Shown piece after piece: positions 1-8,243 of a DNA stretch of 51,908 bases (position 1 is its first letter; every line of letters begins with the position of its first letter). A program made the translations under genes and the position numbers. The notes beneath the pieces are model-generated. The model had not been told where the DNA came from. It worked only from the letters and a program-made list of their open reading frames with translations, and made no database searches. The DNA comes from Lachnospiraceae bacterium. Its GTDB lineage: Bacteria > Bacillota > Clostridia > Lachnospirales > Lachnospiraceae. Location: positions 1 through 51,908 of the forward strand of contig JAFVBE010000012.1 in NCBI GenBank assembly GCA_017480195.1, in the 5' to 3' direction.

Positions 1-735
1 AACCTTATCCTTAACCACACTGAAATACTGGTCATCCATCTCCTGTCCCTTTGGTCCCGGAGCACCGTATAAAGTACGGCCTGTCAGCTTCAAATCAAGT
101 CTTCTGTCATAAAGTGCTTTATCTATCAGGAAATACTCCTGCTCAGCGCCGACAGATGCATTTATCCTGTCGATGTCTTCCTTGCCGAATAATTTAAGAA
201 TTCTCTTCGCCTGATTGCTTACCGCCTCCATAGAACGAAGGAGCGGCGTCTTGAAATCCAGCGATTCACCGGTATATGATATGAATATCGTAGGGATACA
301 CAAGACCTTACAGCCATTAGGAATATCCTTAACAAACGCAGGAGAAGTACAATCCCACACTGTATAGCCTCTGGCTGAACAGGTATTTCTTACTCCACCT
401 GTTGGGAACGACGAGCCATCCGGCTCATTTTTGATAAGCTCCTTACCTGTGAACTCTGTAATAAATGTACCATCGCCTACAGGGTCCATAAAGGAATCAT
501 GCTTCTCAGCCGTTAAGTTAGTAAGCGGCTGAAACCAATGTGTATAATGTGTTGCACCAAGCTCCTTAGCCCATTCTCTCATAGCTATAGCAACCGAGTC
601 TGCTATCTCCGTATCAAGAGGTGCACCATAATCAAGTGTCTTCTTTAACTGTTTAAAAACTGCCTTAGGCAGACGCTCTCTCATTATAGCCTCGCTGAAA
701 GCACGCTTACCTAACATTTCTACTGAAACATCCAT
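1..735 (-). CDS. glnN: Type III glutamine synthetase, N-terminal part (cut by window edge)
   Basis: Translating the minus strand from an ATG at 735 gives 245 codons open to the window edge. The protein begins MDVSVEMLGKRAFSEAIMRE and contains HWFQPLT, a PTGG segment and GAEQEYF, which is the glutamate-binding region in the large GSIII class. GSIII enzymes are about 700 residues, so roughly the first third is present. The family makes glutamine from glutamate, ammonia and ATP in the cytoplasm. An AGAAAGG Shine-Dalgarno lies about 7 nt upstream of the chosen ATG; an ATG at 740 is in another frame. Family assignment is confident; the active-site C-terminal part is not visible. Confidence 0.9.
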   Translation of the reverse strand, partial: MDVSVEMLGKRAFSEAIMRERLPKAVFKQLKKTLDYGAPLDTEIADSVAIAMREWAKELGATHYTHWFQPLTNLTAEKHDSFMDPVGDGTFITEFTGKELIKNEPDGSSFPTGGVRNTCSARGYTVWDCTSPAFVKDIPNGCKVLCIPTIFISYTGESLDFKTPLLRSMEAVSNQAKRILKLFGKEDIDRINASVGAEQEYFLIDKALYDRRLDLKLTGRTLYGAPGPKGQEMDDQYFSVVKDKV

Positions 736-828
736 ATCATTTACCTTTCTTTTATGAATATATTAATGTGCCAACTCAGGCACTTAGTAACCTGATGGTT
801 TTATCCACCTATCTAAGATAACAAAATT

Positions 829-1251
829 TCACTTAAAAGGCAATAAGAAAAGTGTTACGGAAGGTAGGATACCCAATGCCTTCCTATTAATTTTTCTGGG
901 GGAATATGCAGGTACCGCATAGATTGACATTCCATACCTGTTTATTCCAATCAGCCGGCTTTTATCTATCTTTTCATTTCTTAAAAGTATGGCTCGTATT
1001 CCTTCTTCATATAATCTTCTGACAATCTCATCCGTTATGTTATCTCTTATTTGATTTTCATTCGATACATTATCAGTATATTGAGTCTCTATATCCGAAT
1101 ATACGCTTACCGCATCATAGCCCTCTGCCAGCGATACAGTATCCTCGTCTATTGCTTCCTCTATATACTCTGTCTCAAATCCCTCATCCTTAGCAATTAT
1201 TTCAAACCATATCCTGTCGTAAGGCTTCGTATCATAAAATGCTATTCTCAT
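829..1251 (-). pseudogene. Truncated D-lactate/2-hydroxyacid dehydrogenase (N-terminal remnant)
   Basis: The 140-residue product starts MRIAFYDTKPYDRIWFE and runs through to YGMSIYAVPAYSP. These match the N-terminal substrate-binding part of LdhA-type D-2-hydroxyacid dehydrogenases, where VPAYSP leads into the NAD-binding Rossmann domain. After YSP the reading becomes unrelated and stops within about 20 residues, so the cofactor domain and catalytic Arg/Glu/His are missing; intact enzymes are about 330 residues. The start is ATG 1251 because GAGGAAA stands 7 nt upstream; an in-frame ATG at 1266 has no such signal. It lies alone between glnN and a convergent-unrelated membrane gene. A non-catalytic product could still be made, but decay is the simpler reading. 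Confidence 0.75.
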
Positions 1252-1299
1252 AGTTAATTTCCTCACTAAAATAATTCTAAGATTATTTTAGTATTTGTT

Positions 1300-2979
1300 T
1301 TAACTATGTTTTTTATCCCTAACTTCCATAAAGTGCATTCCGAATTCTTTTGTAATAAATTTATTCTTTATCATCAGGTTAAGTGTATCCTTAAACTCAT
1401 TATAGCTTATTGAAGATGCCGCCATATCCTCAAGTATCGTAGAAATCCTATCTGCGTATCCGTTAGCATCAAGCACATTATCACGCACCATAATATTCGC
1501 CTTATATACATCCTTGAAGAATATATTAACACGCTTTGAGCTTGTAACCTTGTCCTCGACATCAAGGTCAAAGCCAAATATATCCACAAGCTGCTTTGCA
1601 GAATTGTTCGTAAAAAATATGCCCTGTCCTATACCGTAGAGATTCTTATAATAATTCAAATCACTGCTGTCATTGCTCTGGTTATAATCAGGCAGATAAG
1701 GTCTGAATAAATCCGTCAATATACTTTTTACATTGAATACCTCATAATCTGTATTAGTATTGACAGGCTGTTTTTTAAGATACGAAATCCTGCCAAGCTT
1801 CATTCTTGACAGCACAAGGTGACGCGGCTCATTCTCAATCAGAAGGATATGAAAATCATTCTTCTCAGTCCATATATATGCAGGCGTCTGGTATATATTG
1901 TACTTCTCACACCTGTCTATAATGGCAAGCTTATGGTCACGCTTAACCTTGAACTTGCGCAAGGTCTTCCTTATTTTCCTGAAATTATACTGTTTGACTG
2001 TATCTGATGTAATAGGCTCAGGTACAACAACCTCTTCGTGTTTCTTCTCTTTCTCTTTTTCTTTTCCTATCTCGGTCTTGCTGTACTTTAAATCCTTTCT
2101 GAGCATAGCACTGTAATTAATATCAATCTTCGCTTTAGACTTTACTGCAGGGACATCTTTAATCTTCGCAACCTTCTTAGGCTTTTCAACTATAGCCTTA
2201 GGGCTTACGACAGCTTTTTTAAGTCTTTTGTTGTGAGTGTGTTCCTTCTTTGTATGCTCTTTTTTCTCGTGTTCCTTTTTAGATTCTTTCTTAATATCGT
2301 TCTTATCTTGTTTTTCTGTTTTATTTGTCTCTTGTGGTTTAGCTTCCTTTATAGCTGCTTCCTGTAGTTGTTTTTTTACACATGTGCTTTCTTTTGATTT
2401 TTTTAATTTCATTTCATTGTCAACTTCTGATTTATCTATAGTATCAGCATTTTTAGTTTCCTCTTTACTACGCTTGGTTTTACCGTTTCTTTTTTCTTTT
2501 TTGACTTTAGCAGGCTTTTCTTTTTTCTCTTCCCGGCCTTCTTCGATTTCAGACCTTGACTTTACTTTTACGCTTCTCTTAGATAAGCTGCCTTTCTTAC
2601 TATCTCCGATTTTTTCTTCAGCTTCGGATACCGCGCTCTTAGGATTCATAAGACTTTCAGATATGAAATCTCCGACAAAGGTATCACCTGTTGCAACACC
2701 ATCGCTCGCATCCTCACTATCGTCATAAGAAGCATTATCATTAAATCCGCCGAATTCAATCTCATCATCATCAACATCTCCTGCCTGTATGCCGAAGGTC
2801 TGTGCCAGCGATACCGTTATAAAGCCTGCAAATACAGCGCCAAAAAACCATATAAGCTGTCCGAATAAAACAGCGCAGACAACCAAGCCTATCGTAGCCA
2901 TACCACATATTATTGTAGCAAGCAGAGTAAGCTTCACACCGATTGAACCATATTTGAATGTATTAATAATTCTTCTCAT
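1300..2979 (-). CDS. Membrane-anchored protein with long Lys/Glu-rich linker, unknown function
   Basis: The 559-residue protein has two hydrophobic helices near the N-terminus (about residues 14-37 and 41-61). An acidic patch and a roughly 230-residue linker very rich in Lys, Glu and Ser follow. The C-terminal domain of about 230 residues begins near KQYNFRKIRKTLRKFKVKRD and looks globular. I do not recognise that domain. The linker would hold the domain well away from the membrane on the cytoplasmic side, which is inferred from its high positive charge. A GAGG lies about 10 nt before the ATG. The upstream leader holds the tandem hairpin repeats at 3002-3138, and citrate synthase diverges beyond them. 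Confidence 0.75.
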   Translation of the reverse strand: MRRIINTFKYGSIGVKLTLLATIICGMATIGLVVCAVLFGQLIWFFGAVFAGFITVSLAQTFGIQAGDVDDDEIEFGGFNDNASYDDSEDASDGVATGDTFVGDFISESLMNPKSAVSEAEEKIGDSKKGSLSKRSVKVKSRSEIEEGREEKKEKPAKVKKEKRNGKTKRSKEETKNADTIDKSEVDNEMKLKKSKESTCVKKQLQEAAIKEAKPQETNKTEKQDKNDIKKESKKEHEKKEHTKKEHTHNKRLKKAVVSPKAIVEKPKKVAKIKDVPAVKSKAKIDINYSAMLRKDLKYSKTEIGKEKEKEKKHEEVVVPEPITSDTVKQYNFRKIRKTLRKFKVKRDHKLAIIDRCEKYNIYQTPAYIWTEKNDFHILLIENEPRHLVLSRMKLGRISYLKKQPVNTNTDYEVFNVKSILTDLFRPYLPDYNQSNDSSDLNYYKNLYGIGQGIFFTNNSAKQLVDIFGFDLDVEDKVTSSKRVNIFFKDVYKANIMVRDNVLDANGYADRISTILEDMAASSISYNEFKDTLNLMIKNKFITKEFGMHFMEVRDKKHS

Positions 2980-3001
2980 AATTTAGCTGCCTCATAAATT
3001 A

Positions 3002-3138
3002 TTCGTAATTGCACAAGGGAACCTCCACCCTATCGGGTGGTACCCCTTCGTAATTGCACAAGGGAACCTCCACCCTGTCGGGCGGCACCTCCTTCGTGTT
3101 TGCACAAGGAAACTCCCATCCTGTCGGATGGTACCCCC
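3002..3138. repeat. Three tandem 45-46 bp hairpin repeats
   Basis: Units at 3002-3046, 3047-3092 and 3093-3138 share the pattern TTCGT-N-TTGCACAAGG, then a hairpin, then GTACCCC or a variant. The hairpin stems are CCACCC/GGGTGG, CCACCC/GGGCGG (G-U paired when read as minus-strand RNA) and CCATCC/GGATGG. The first and third units differ by a matched pair of changes that keep pairing. They lie between divergent genes, in the 5' leader of the minus-strand 559-residue protein. Confidence 0.85.
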
Positions 3139-3203
3139 TTCGTGATATTTTACCATCATTTATGTAATATCTCAAATAATATTTACTAAAATAGCATTTT
3201 CAT

Positions 3204-3233
3204 TTGCATTGCCTATATGTTCTATGGTATATT
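3204..3233 (+). promoter_or_regulatory. Candidate sigma-A promoter for citrate synthase
   Basis: TTGCAT at 3204-3209 and TATATT at 3228-3233 are separated by 18 bp, and the citrate synthase start follows 27 nt downstream. It was read by eye only. Confidence 0.5.
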
Positions 3234-3259
3234 TATATCTATATAAAGGATGTGATAAT

Positions 3260-4624
3260 ATGAATCGAAATGAATATTCTGTAGTTACTCAGGAAATACG
3301 AGATTTAGCAAAAAAATGTGAGACAAATGATATAATAAATCAGGAATTATATACCAAGTATGAGGTCAAGCGAGGACTTCGTGACCTGGACGGTCGCGGC
3401 GTGCTCACAGGCCTTACTGATATTTCAACGATAAATGCGTATAAGAAGGTCGATGGTAATTTAGTTCCAATAGACGGTGAGCTTCTGTATCGCGGAATCA
3501 ATATAAATGATTTGGTGAAGGGCTTCTGGGGCGAAAAGCGTTTCGGCTATGAGGATACGGTCTATCTTTTATTATTCGGAGATTTACCAAACAAAGAACA
3601 ATTAGATGAATTCAACAGGCTGCTTGGTACATACCGTTCTCTGCCGAATAATTTCGTGCGTGACATAATTCTTCGCACTCCCGGCAAAGACATTATGAAT
3701 TCACTTGCAAAAAGTATTCTGACACTTAATACCTATGACCTTAATCCATTAGATGTCAGCATACCTAATGTGTTAAGGCAGAGTATAGAGCTTATATCAA
3801 ATTTCCCTTCGCTTGCCGTATATTCATACCTTGCGTACAGACATTATGAGCTTGGTCGGGGACTTTACATACATAATCCAAAGCCTGAGCTTTCGACAGC
3901 CGAAAATCTGTTGAGACTCCTCAGGAAGAATAAGCACTATAGCAAACTTGAAGCAAAGGTCTTAGACTTAGCGCTTGTTCTTCATGCAGAGCACGGCGGT
4001 GGTAACAACTCGACATTTACTACTCATGTTGTTACTTCATCAGGTACGGACACATATTCTTCCGTAGCCGCATCTCTTTGTTCATTAAAGGGACCGAAGC
4101 ACGGCGGTGCCAATGTCAAGGTTAAGCAGATGTTTGATGACCTTAAGGAGAATGTAACCAACTGGGAGGACAAAGGACAGATACGCGACTATTTAAGTAA
4201 TATACTGGATAAAAATGCTTTTGATAAATCAGGTCTTATATATGGTATGGGACATGCGGTTTATTCCATCTCGGATCCAAGAGCGAATATTTTTAGCAAA
4301 TTCGTCGGGTATCTCGCAAAGGAGAAAGGCAGAGAAGACGAATACGCATTATATAATAATGTTGCCGAACTCGCCAAAGAAGTTATCGCTGAGAAGAGGA
4401 AAATCTACAAGGGCGTAAGTCCTAATGTAGATTTCTACAGTGGTTTTGTATATAATATGCTCGATATTCCGGATGAGCTTTACACTCCGCTTTTCGCAGT
4501 TGCAAGAATAGCAGGATGGAGCGCACACCGTATAGAAGAGCTTATCAATGTAAACAAAATCATACGTCCTGCGTATATGTCCATATCGGATATCCGCGAA
4601 TATGTACCGCTTGAGAATAGATAA
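3260..4624 (+). CDS. gltA: Citrate synthase (Si-type)
   Basis: The 454-residue protein matches the longer clostridial form of citrate/2-methylcitrate synthase, which condenses acetyl-CoA and oxaloacetate in the cytoplasm. Catalytic-region motifs are LHAEHG (His about 242 and 245), KGPKHGGAN, GMGHAVY (His about 332) and NVDFYSG (Asp about 391). The start is ATG 3260, preceded by AAAGGA about 8 nt upstream; an in-frame ATG at 3209 would add 17 unlike residues and lacks a ribosome site. It is monocistronic in this window, with the 294-bp palindrome element downstream. In such anaerobes it probably feeds glutamate synthesis, which fits the nearby glutamine synthetase only as context. Confidence 0.93.
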   Translation: MNRNEYSVVTQEIRDLAKKCETNDIINQELYTKYEVKRGLRDLDGRGVLTGLTDISTINAYKKVDGNLVPIDGELLYRGININDLVKGFWGEKRFGYEDTVYLLLFGDLPNKEQLDEFNRLLGTYRSLPNNFVRDIILRTPGKDIMNSLAKSILTLNTYDLNPLDVSIPNVLRQSIELISNFPSLAVYSYLAYRHYELGRGLYIHNPKPELSTAENLLRLLRKNKHYSKLEAKVLDLALVLHAEHGGGNNSTFTTHVVTSSGTDTYSSVAASLCSLKGPKHGGANVKVKQMFDDLKENVTNWEDKGQIRDYLSNILDKNAFDKSGLIYGMGHAVYSISDPRANIFSKFVGYLAKEKGREDEYALYNNVAELAKEVIAEKRKIYKGVSPNVDFYSGFVYNMLDIPDELYTPLFAVARIAGWSAHRIEELINVNKIIRPAYMSISDIREYVPLENR

Positions 4625-4650
4625 GGATTTATTATCATATAAATACATAG

Positions 4651-4944
4651 GTCGGTTAGAGGGTATGGTATGCTCTAATGAATGTATTTATTTAAAGACG
4701 GCAAGACAGGAAAAAGGCAGATATGCAACATGCAATCAATTTGCTAAATCAGTCAACTCAGGTTCTTTGTCTTCACACGAAATCGAGAACTCGCTTCGCT
4801 CAAACAGCTCGATTTCTGAGTGAATCCATACGAACACTTCGTTGCTGATTTAACGCAAATCGTGCAAATTGTTGCTATATCTGCCTTTTTCCTGTCTTGC
4901 CGAACTAACATAACGCACATTAGAGCATACCCCCTCTAACCGAC
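4651..4944. repeat. 294-bp MITE-like imperfect palindrome
   Basis: The ends are inverted copies starting GTCGGTTAGAGGG, with a second strong match around CGGCAAGACAGGAAAAAGGC (left about 4699, right about 4880-4905). Arms of roughly 120 nt pair with interruptions. At the apex a second stem pairs GAAATCGAG (4779-4787) with CTCGATTTC (4808-4816). No target-site duplication was obvious. A 73-codon frame that crosses it is not credible as a gene. This element fills most of the 352-bp gap between citrate synthase and the next gene. Confidence 0.8.
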
Positions 4945-4976
4945 ACGCTACGCGTATATTAAACTGTATTTCTGCA

Positions 4977-5471
4977 TTACTTTTTTATTATAAAATTCAT
5001 AACTCCGTTAATTGAATGAATTATGAAAAATAAAGCTGCTGTTCCAACTAATAAATAATTGCTTTTCCATAATCCAAAAAATAAATAATATAGTGGAACA
5101 ACCGCAAATTGACTAATTACTATCAGCAATCCATATTGATATCCCAAATAATAAAATGCCCATCCTACAAAATTTATCAATATCATAATAATTGTTAAAG
5201 TAAAGAATACTTTTTCTTTCGTAGTTACTAATGAAAAAAATGCTACATCATCCCTGACAATCAACATTAGCAAGACCATAGATAACATACCAAAAATGTT
5301 TTGTAATATCTCAATCCATTTAATTTCATTTTGCATATTCATAATCGGATTTGATTCCGGCTTAACAATCGGCATAATGATATACGGTATTTCCTGTAGT
5401 ACAAATGCCGCAATTCCTATAAAAGATATTCCAAAATAATAGTTTCTAAATAAACGGATAAACTTTAACAT
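4977..5471 (-). CDS. Small integral membrane protein, unknown
   Basis: The 164-residue protein has about five hydrophobic segments (near residues 12-38, 56-74, 85-108, 112-132 and 138-160) separated by short loops, and no catalytic motif I recognise. The start ATG 5471 has GAGGT about 6 nt upstream. Its start overlaps the end of the SDR remnant (5465) by a few bases, so the two were probably co-transcribed. Function is unknown; a lineage-specific membrane protein is the most that can be said. Confidence 0.65.
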   Translation of the reverse strand: MLKFIRLFRNYYFGISFIGIAAFVLQEIPYIIMPIVKPESNPIMNMQNEIKWIEILQNIFGMLSMVLLMLIVRDDVAFFSLVTTKEKVFFTLTIIMILINFVGWAFYYLGYQYGLLIVISQFAVVPLYYLFFGLWKSNYLLVGTAALFFIIHSINGVMNFIIKK

Positions 5472-5722
5472 ATTATTACCTCAGCAATCCTGATTTTTAT
5501 ATATAATCCTCTATTCCTTTCATCCACTGCTTCATCACAAGTCTTTGCAGAAGTTATTCCCGGAAAATAAATTTTCTTCCCATTTCTTTGGGTTTCCGGC
5601 ATTTCCGTATCTACCCAGCCCGGACATACTGCATCAACCTTTTTGTCATTTAATATCTGCCTGACAAATTCCTGTCCTATTCCTCCGGTAGCCCCTGTTA
5701 TAACCGCAACCACTTTCCCCAT
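5465..5722 (-). pseudogene. Short-chain dehydrogenase remnant with internal deletion
   Basis: The frame begins MGKVVAVITGATGGIGQEFV, the NAD(P)-binding GxxxGxG motif of classical SDR enzymes. After about 27 residues it passes directly into VDAVCPGWVDTEM, which belongs to the segment after the catalytic Tyr-x-x-x-Lys in intact SDRs. About 120-130 residues holding the Ser/Tyr/Lys active site are therefore missing without loss of frame, and the product is only 85 residues. A GGAGG lies 6 nt before ATG 5722. It cannot be an active dehydrogenase. The lost segment explains why it sits among otherwise intact genes. Confidence 0.8.
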
Positions 5723-5814
5723 ATAAACCTCCATAAAACTACAATTAAACTTCATCAGTTATTTACTTTTCTTAATAATTAAAAACGCTGTAGCCGAAAT
5801 AATTATATAAACCA

Positions 5815-6216
5815 TCACTTAATCGGTATCCGTTTGCGTTCCTCTCCTTCTACAGCCTTTTCGGGATTAGCTATTATGATATTAAGCACGCCGTCTTTGA
5901 AAGCTGCGGTAATATCCTCCTGTTTAATCTTCTTGCCTACATAGAAGGTTCTCTTACAGCCTCCCACAAGTCTTTCGCGTCTTATGTAGTGGATTTTAGT
6001 TTCATCCTGTTCTATGGCATCATCGTATTTTCTGTTTGCTATGATGGTAAGTCTTCCGTCCACAAGCTCTGCCTGAACATACTCTCTCGAAAAGCCCGGC
6101 AGCTCTATCTCAAGGAGATAATTGCCATCCTTCTCCTGTATGTCAGTGCGCATTATCTGTGGTATACCTACCATATCGTTGTCAAATATATTGATAGTTT
6201 CATCTTCAAATAACAT
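5815..6216 (-). CDS. Hsp20/alpha-crystallin small heat shock protein
   Basis: The 133-residue protein is almost entirely an alpha-crystallin domain. ELPGFSREYVQAEL matches the conserved beta-strand start, and FKDGVLNI matches the A-x-x-x-GVL signature. A short C-terminal tail ends RIPIK, an I-x-I-type motif that docks neighbouring subunits. The family forms oligomers that hold unfolding proteins in the cytoplasm without ATP. The start has GGAGG about 8 nt upstream. A good promoter is visible just before it (6237-6264). I see no CIRCE element, so HrcA control is not indicated. Confidence 0.9.
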   Translation of the reverse strand: MLFEDETINIFDNDMVGIPQIMRTDIQEKDGNYLLEIELPGFSREYVQAELVDGRLTIIANRKYDDAIEQDETKIHYIRRERLVGGCKRTFYVGKKIKQEDITAAFKDGVLNIIIANPEKAVEGEERKRIPIK

Positions 6217-6236
6217 ATATATCGCCTCCGATATCT

Positions 6237-6264
6237 ATTATAGTCCTTGTATTTTTAAAATCAA
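6237..6264 (-). promoter_or_regulatory. Promoter of hsp20 gene
   Basis: On the minus strand TTGATT (6259-6264) and TATAAT (6237-6242) are spaced by 16 bp. A near-palindrome at 6269-6285 (AGGT-GAAATTTC-ACCT type) lies just upstream of the -35 and could be an operator. Confidence 0.6.
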
Positions 6265-6318
6265 GTCGAGGTTGAAATTTCACCTTATGCCCTTGTACTT
6301 TTCATTATTTTATCGGCG

Positions 6319-7176
6319 CTATTTTTCGCTTATATTTATGCTGCCCATATCACAGTTTATCTTTATGCTTATATCTCCGGAGGATTTGTATTCCTTACTA
6401 TTACTTTGTCCATTCACGCTTATTTCTCCCATATCTACATCAAGCGCATAGCCATAGGTTTTATCCTCATTTGGCAGAAGTCTTATATTTGCATCACCCA
6501 TATCAAGGTTGGCATCCATATATGATACGGTTACATTATTAAGGTCTGCGCTGCCCATATCCAGATTGAGCTTTACATCACCGAGATAGCAGTTGTCTGC
6601 CTTTAAGTTACCCATACCAAGATCTATATCCATACTTCCGAAATAACAATCATTTACGGTAAAGTCGCCCATATCCATATCAACTTTGATTTTCTCATAG
6701 TTACACTCGGAAATATCGAAATCCCCCATATCAATATCCACATCTAAGGACTTGAAATCAGTCTCCGCCGGATAATATATCCTGATATAGCTATCCTCAT
6801 AAGTGTTGTCCGAGAATAAATCAAAATTAATTATAAATTTGGAATTATCGTCTTTGATTGTGAGCCTGTCACTCTCCACCTTTACCGGATTAACCTCAGT
6901 GTAAGAATATATGCAGTATTCCATATAGAAATCGTCTGACGGTATAAATGTAATGTCAGCACTATCTGCATCTATATCCACATCAGTAAAGCTGTCAATC
7001 TTAGTCTTTTCGCACACATATTTTTCCATATCAGATACGGGAATTACCTTATGATGCTTCTTATCCCATACAAGGGTTGCCGTACCACCGTTAAATATTC
7101 CTATAATAGTTAATATCGCTCCCGCAAATATAAGTGAAAATGCTGTTATCAATAATATCTTAGTTGACTTCTTCAT
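6319..7176 (-). CDS. DUF4097-type beta-strand repeat protein
   Basis: The 285-residue protein has one N-terminal membrane helix (about residues 7-30). Its C-terminal half repeats a short strand unit about seven times, each with a DMG or similar core (VDIDMGDFDI, VDMDMGDFTV, IDLGMGNLKA and so on). This is the stacked beta-helix pattern of DUF4097 proteins. The main part probably lies outside the membrane. It follows the DUF1700 gene by one base and belongs to the PadR-DUF1700-DUF4097 operon, a set seen widely in Firmicutes that is thought to sense envelope state. The molecular role is unknown. Confidence 0.85.
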   Translation of the reverse strand: MKKSTKILLITAFSLIFAGAILTIIGIFNGGTATLVWDKKHHKVIPVSDMEKYVCEKTKIDSFTDVDIDADSADITFIPSDDFYMEYCIYSYTEVNPVKVESDRLTIKDDNSKFIINFDLFSDNTYEDSYIRIYYPAETDFKSLDVDIDMGDFDISECNYEKIKVDMDMGDFTVNDCYFGSMDIDLGMGNLKADNCYLGDVKLNLDMGSADLNNVTVSYMDANLDMGDANIRLLPNEDKTYGYALDVDMGEISVNGQSNSKEYKSSGDISIKINCDMGSINISEK

Positions 7177-7177
7177 A

Positions 7178-7771
7178 TTACTGCACCTCCTTATTTTTAT
7201 TCTTACCTATAGTGCTGTTAAATATCTTGCCTATAAGCCAGAAGGTAAACTGACACAGTTTTATTACAATTAGTATTGTAAGTATACTAAGCCCAACCAT
7301 ACCAAATGATATACCTATCAGCGTTATGCCCGTCATAGGTACGGAGAATAAAAATCCTATACCTGTGATGATTGTCACTACTCCCACACCAACAAATGCT
7401 AAAGCACACACAACAAATGCGAAGACAATCGCAAGCGCTGCTATAAATATTGAGAATACAACCGCAAGTGCTGCTATAGCCAAAGGCACACCTATCGGAA
7501 GTGCAAGCACTACTAATATAGCTATCAAACATCCGTGCATCTTCTTATGTACCTTCGCATCAGGGTCGTTTATTGACTTTAGCGCAGCATCACTTAGGAT
7601 AGAATTGGCAAGGTCTCTCGGACTGCCTAATTTTTCTTCTATATTCTCTCCGTTTGCCTCAAGGTCGGCAACATATTCACGATAGTATTCCATCGCATTT
7701 TTCTTTTCTTCCTTTGACAACGGATTAAGGTATCCGCTTAATTCAGTCAAATATTTCTCACTGCTCATCAT
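7178..7771 (-). CDS. DUF1700/HAAS-domain membrane protein
   Basis: The 197-residue protein opens with the HAAS-type helical region (KYLTELSGYLNPLSKEEKKN, then YYREYVADL and LGSPRDLANSIL). Strongly hydrophobic segments fill about residues 80-185, probably four membrane helices. DUF1700 proteins are normally encoded directly behind a PadR-family regulator and act with it in envelope or drug responses. The start overlaps the padR stop by 4 bases (ATGA), so translation is coupled. The DUF4097 gene follows immediately. Confidence 0.87.
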   Translation of the reverse strand: MMSSEKYLTELSGYLNPLSKEEKKNAMEYYREYVADLEANGENIEEKLGSPRDLANSILSDAALKSINDPDAKVHKKMHGCLIAILVVLALPIGVPLAIAALAVVFSIFIAALAIVFAFVVCALAFVGVGVVTIITGIGFLFSVPMTGITLIGISFGMVGLSILTILIVIKLCQFTFWLIGKIFNSTIGKNKNKEVQ

Positions 7772-8079
7772 ATTTCCCCTCCTAACAATGTATTAATCTT
7801 ATTCCTGTATTCCTTCCACTCTCGGATATAATAATCAAGCTTCTCATGTCCTGTTTCCGTAAGCGAATAATATCTCCTGTTCCTTCCTGAATCCTGCTTG
7901 TCATAAGTTGTGAGCATACCGTCCTTCTGCAATCTTCTAAGGACCGGATAAAGAGTTGACTCCGATATATCTATGACATCCTGAACTCTCTTTGTAAGTA
8001 CATATCCGTATGCATCTCCATCTAAAAGTGCTGCCATAACACACGCATCAAGAAGCGGAGCACCTAACTGATAGACCAT
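7768..8079 (-). CDS. PadR-family transcriptional regulator
   Basis: The 103-residue protein is a single PadR winged-helix domain. The DNA-recognition region includes ISESTLYPVLRRLQKDGMLTTYDKQDSGRNRRYYSLTETG in the family's usual order, and a C-terminal helix would form the dimer. PadR proteins of this short class repress their own operon. It is the first gene of the padR-DUF1700-DUF4097 operon. A strong promoter and TATAC-type inverted repeats lie upstream (8185-8243), which supports autoregulation. Confidence 0.92.
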   Translation of the reverse strand: MVYQLGAPLLDACVMAALLDGDAYGYVLTKRVQDVIDISESTLYPVLRRLQKDGMLTTYDKQDSGRNRRYYSLTETGHEKLDYYIREWKEYRNKINTLLGGEI

Positions 8080-8184
8080 AAAATCACCTGCCTTAATCTT
8101 CTATCTGCCACAAGGATAAGTGGTAAAACCTGTCCTTGCGACCTATTACTTATAATTCCAATAATATTATTCTATTAATAATAC

Positions 8185-8243
8185 TATACATTGTATAATA
8201 TTGTTCTTGAACATACTATACGACATATAATATTATTTGTCAA
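8185..8243 (-). promoter_or_regulatory. padR operon promoter with repeated operator-like sites
   Basis: Minus-strand TTGACA (8238-8243) and TATAGT (8215-8220) are spaced by 17 bp. Two related sites occur: a perfect inverted repeat TATACA-T-TGTATA at 8185-8197, just past the expected transcription start, and TATACGACATATA at 8217-8229 covering the -10. Both sit inside a longer direct repeat (ATACTATAC...TATAATATT), 32 bp apart. The rest of the 8080-8404 gap shows only a weak candidate promoter for the plus-strand gene. Confidence 0.7.

Noticed and set aside
736-828. Glutamine riboswitch before glnN
   Set aside because: A GTGCC/GGCAC hairpin is present near 763-778 but the conserved glutamine-riboswitch core was not recognised.
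2237-2728. 163-codon plus-strand frame
   Set aside because: Antisense to the Lys/Glu-rich linker of the minus-strand membrane protein, giving only Ser/Phe/Leu-rich sequence.
3002-3138. Possible CRISPR array
   Set aside because: Only three units, directly tandem with no unique spacers, and each unit has an internal hairpin.
4602-4823. 73-codon frame overlapping the citrate synthase end
   Set aside because: It runs through the palindrome element and has no ribosome site or family likeness.
6217-6318. CIRCE element for hsp20
   Set aside because: No TTAGCACTC/GAGTGCTAA pair; only a near-palindrome of another type.
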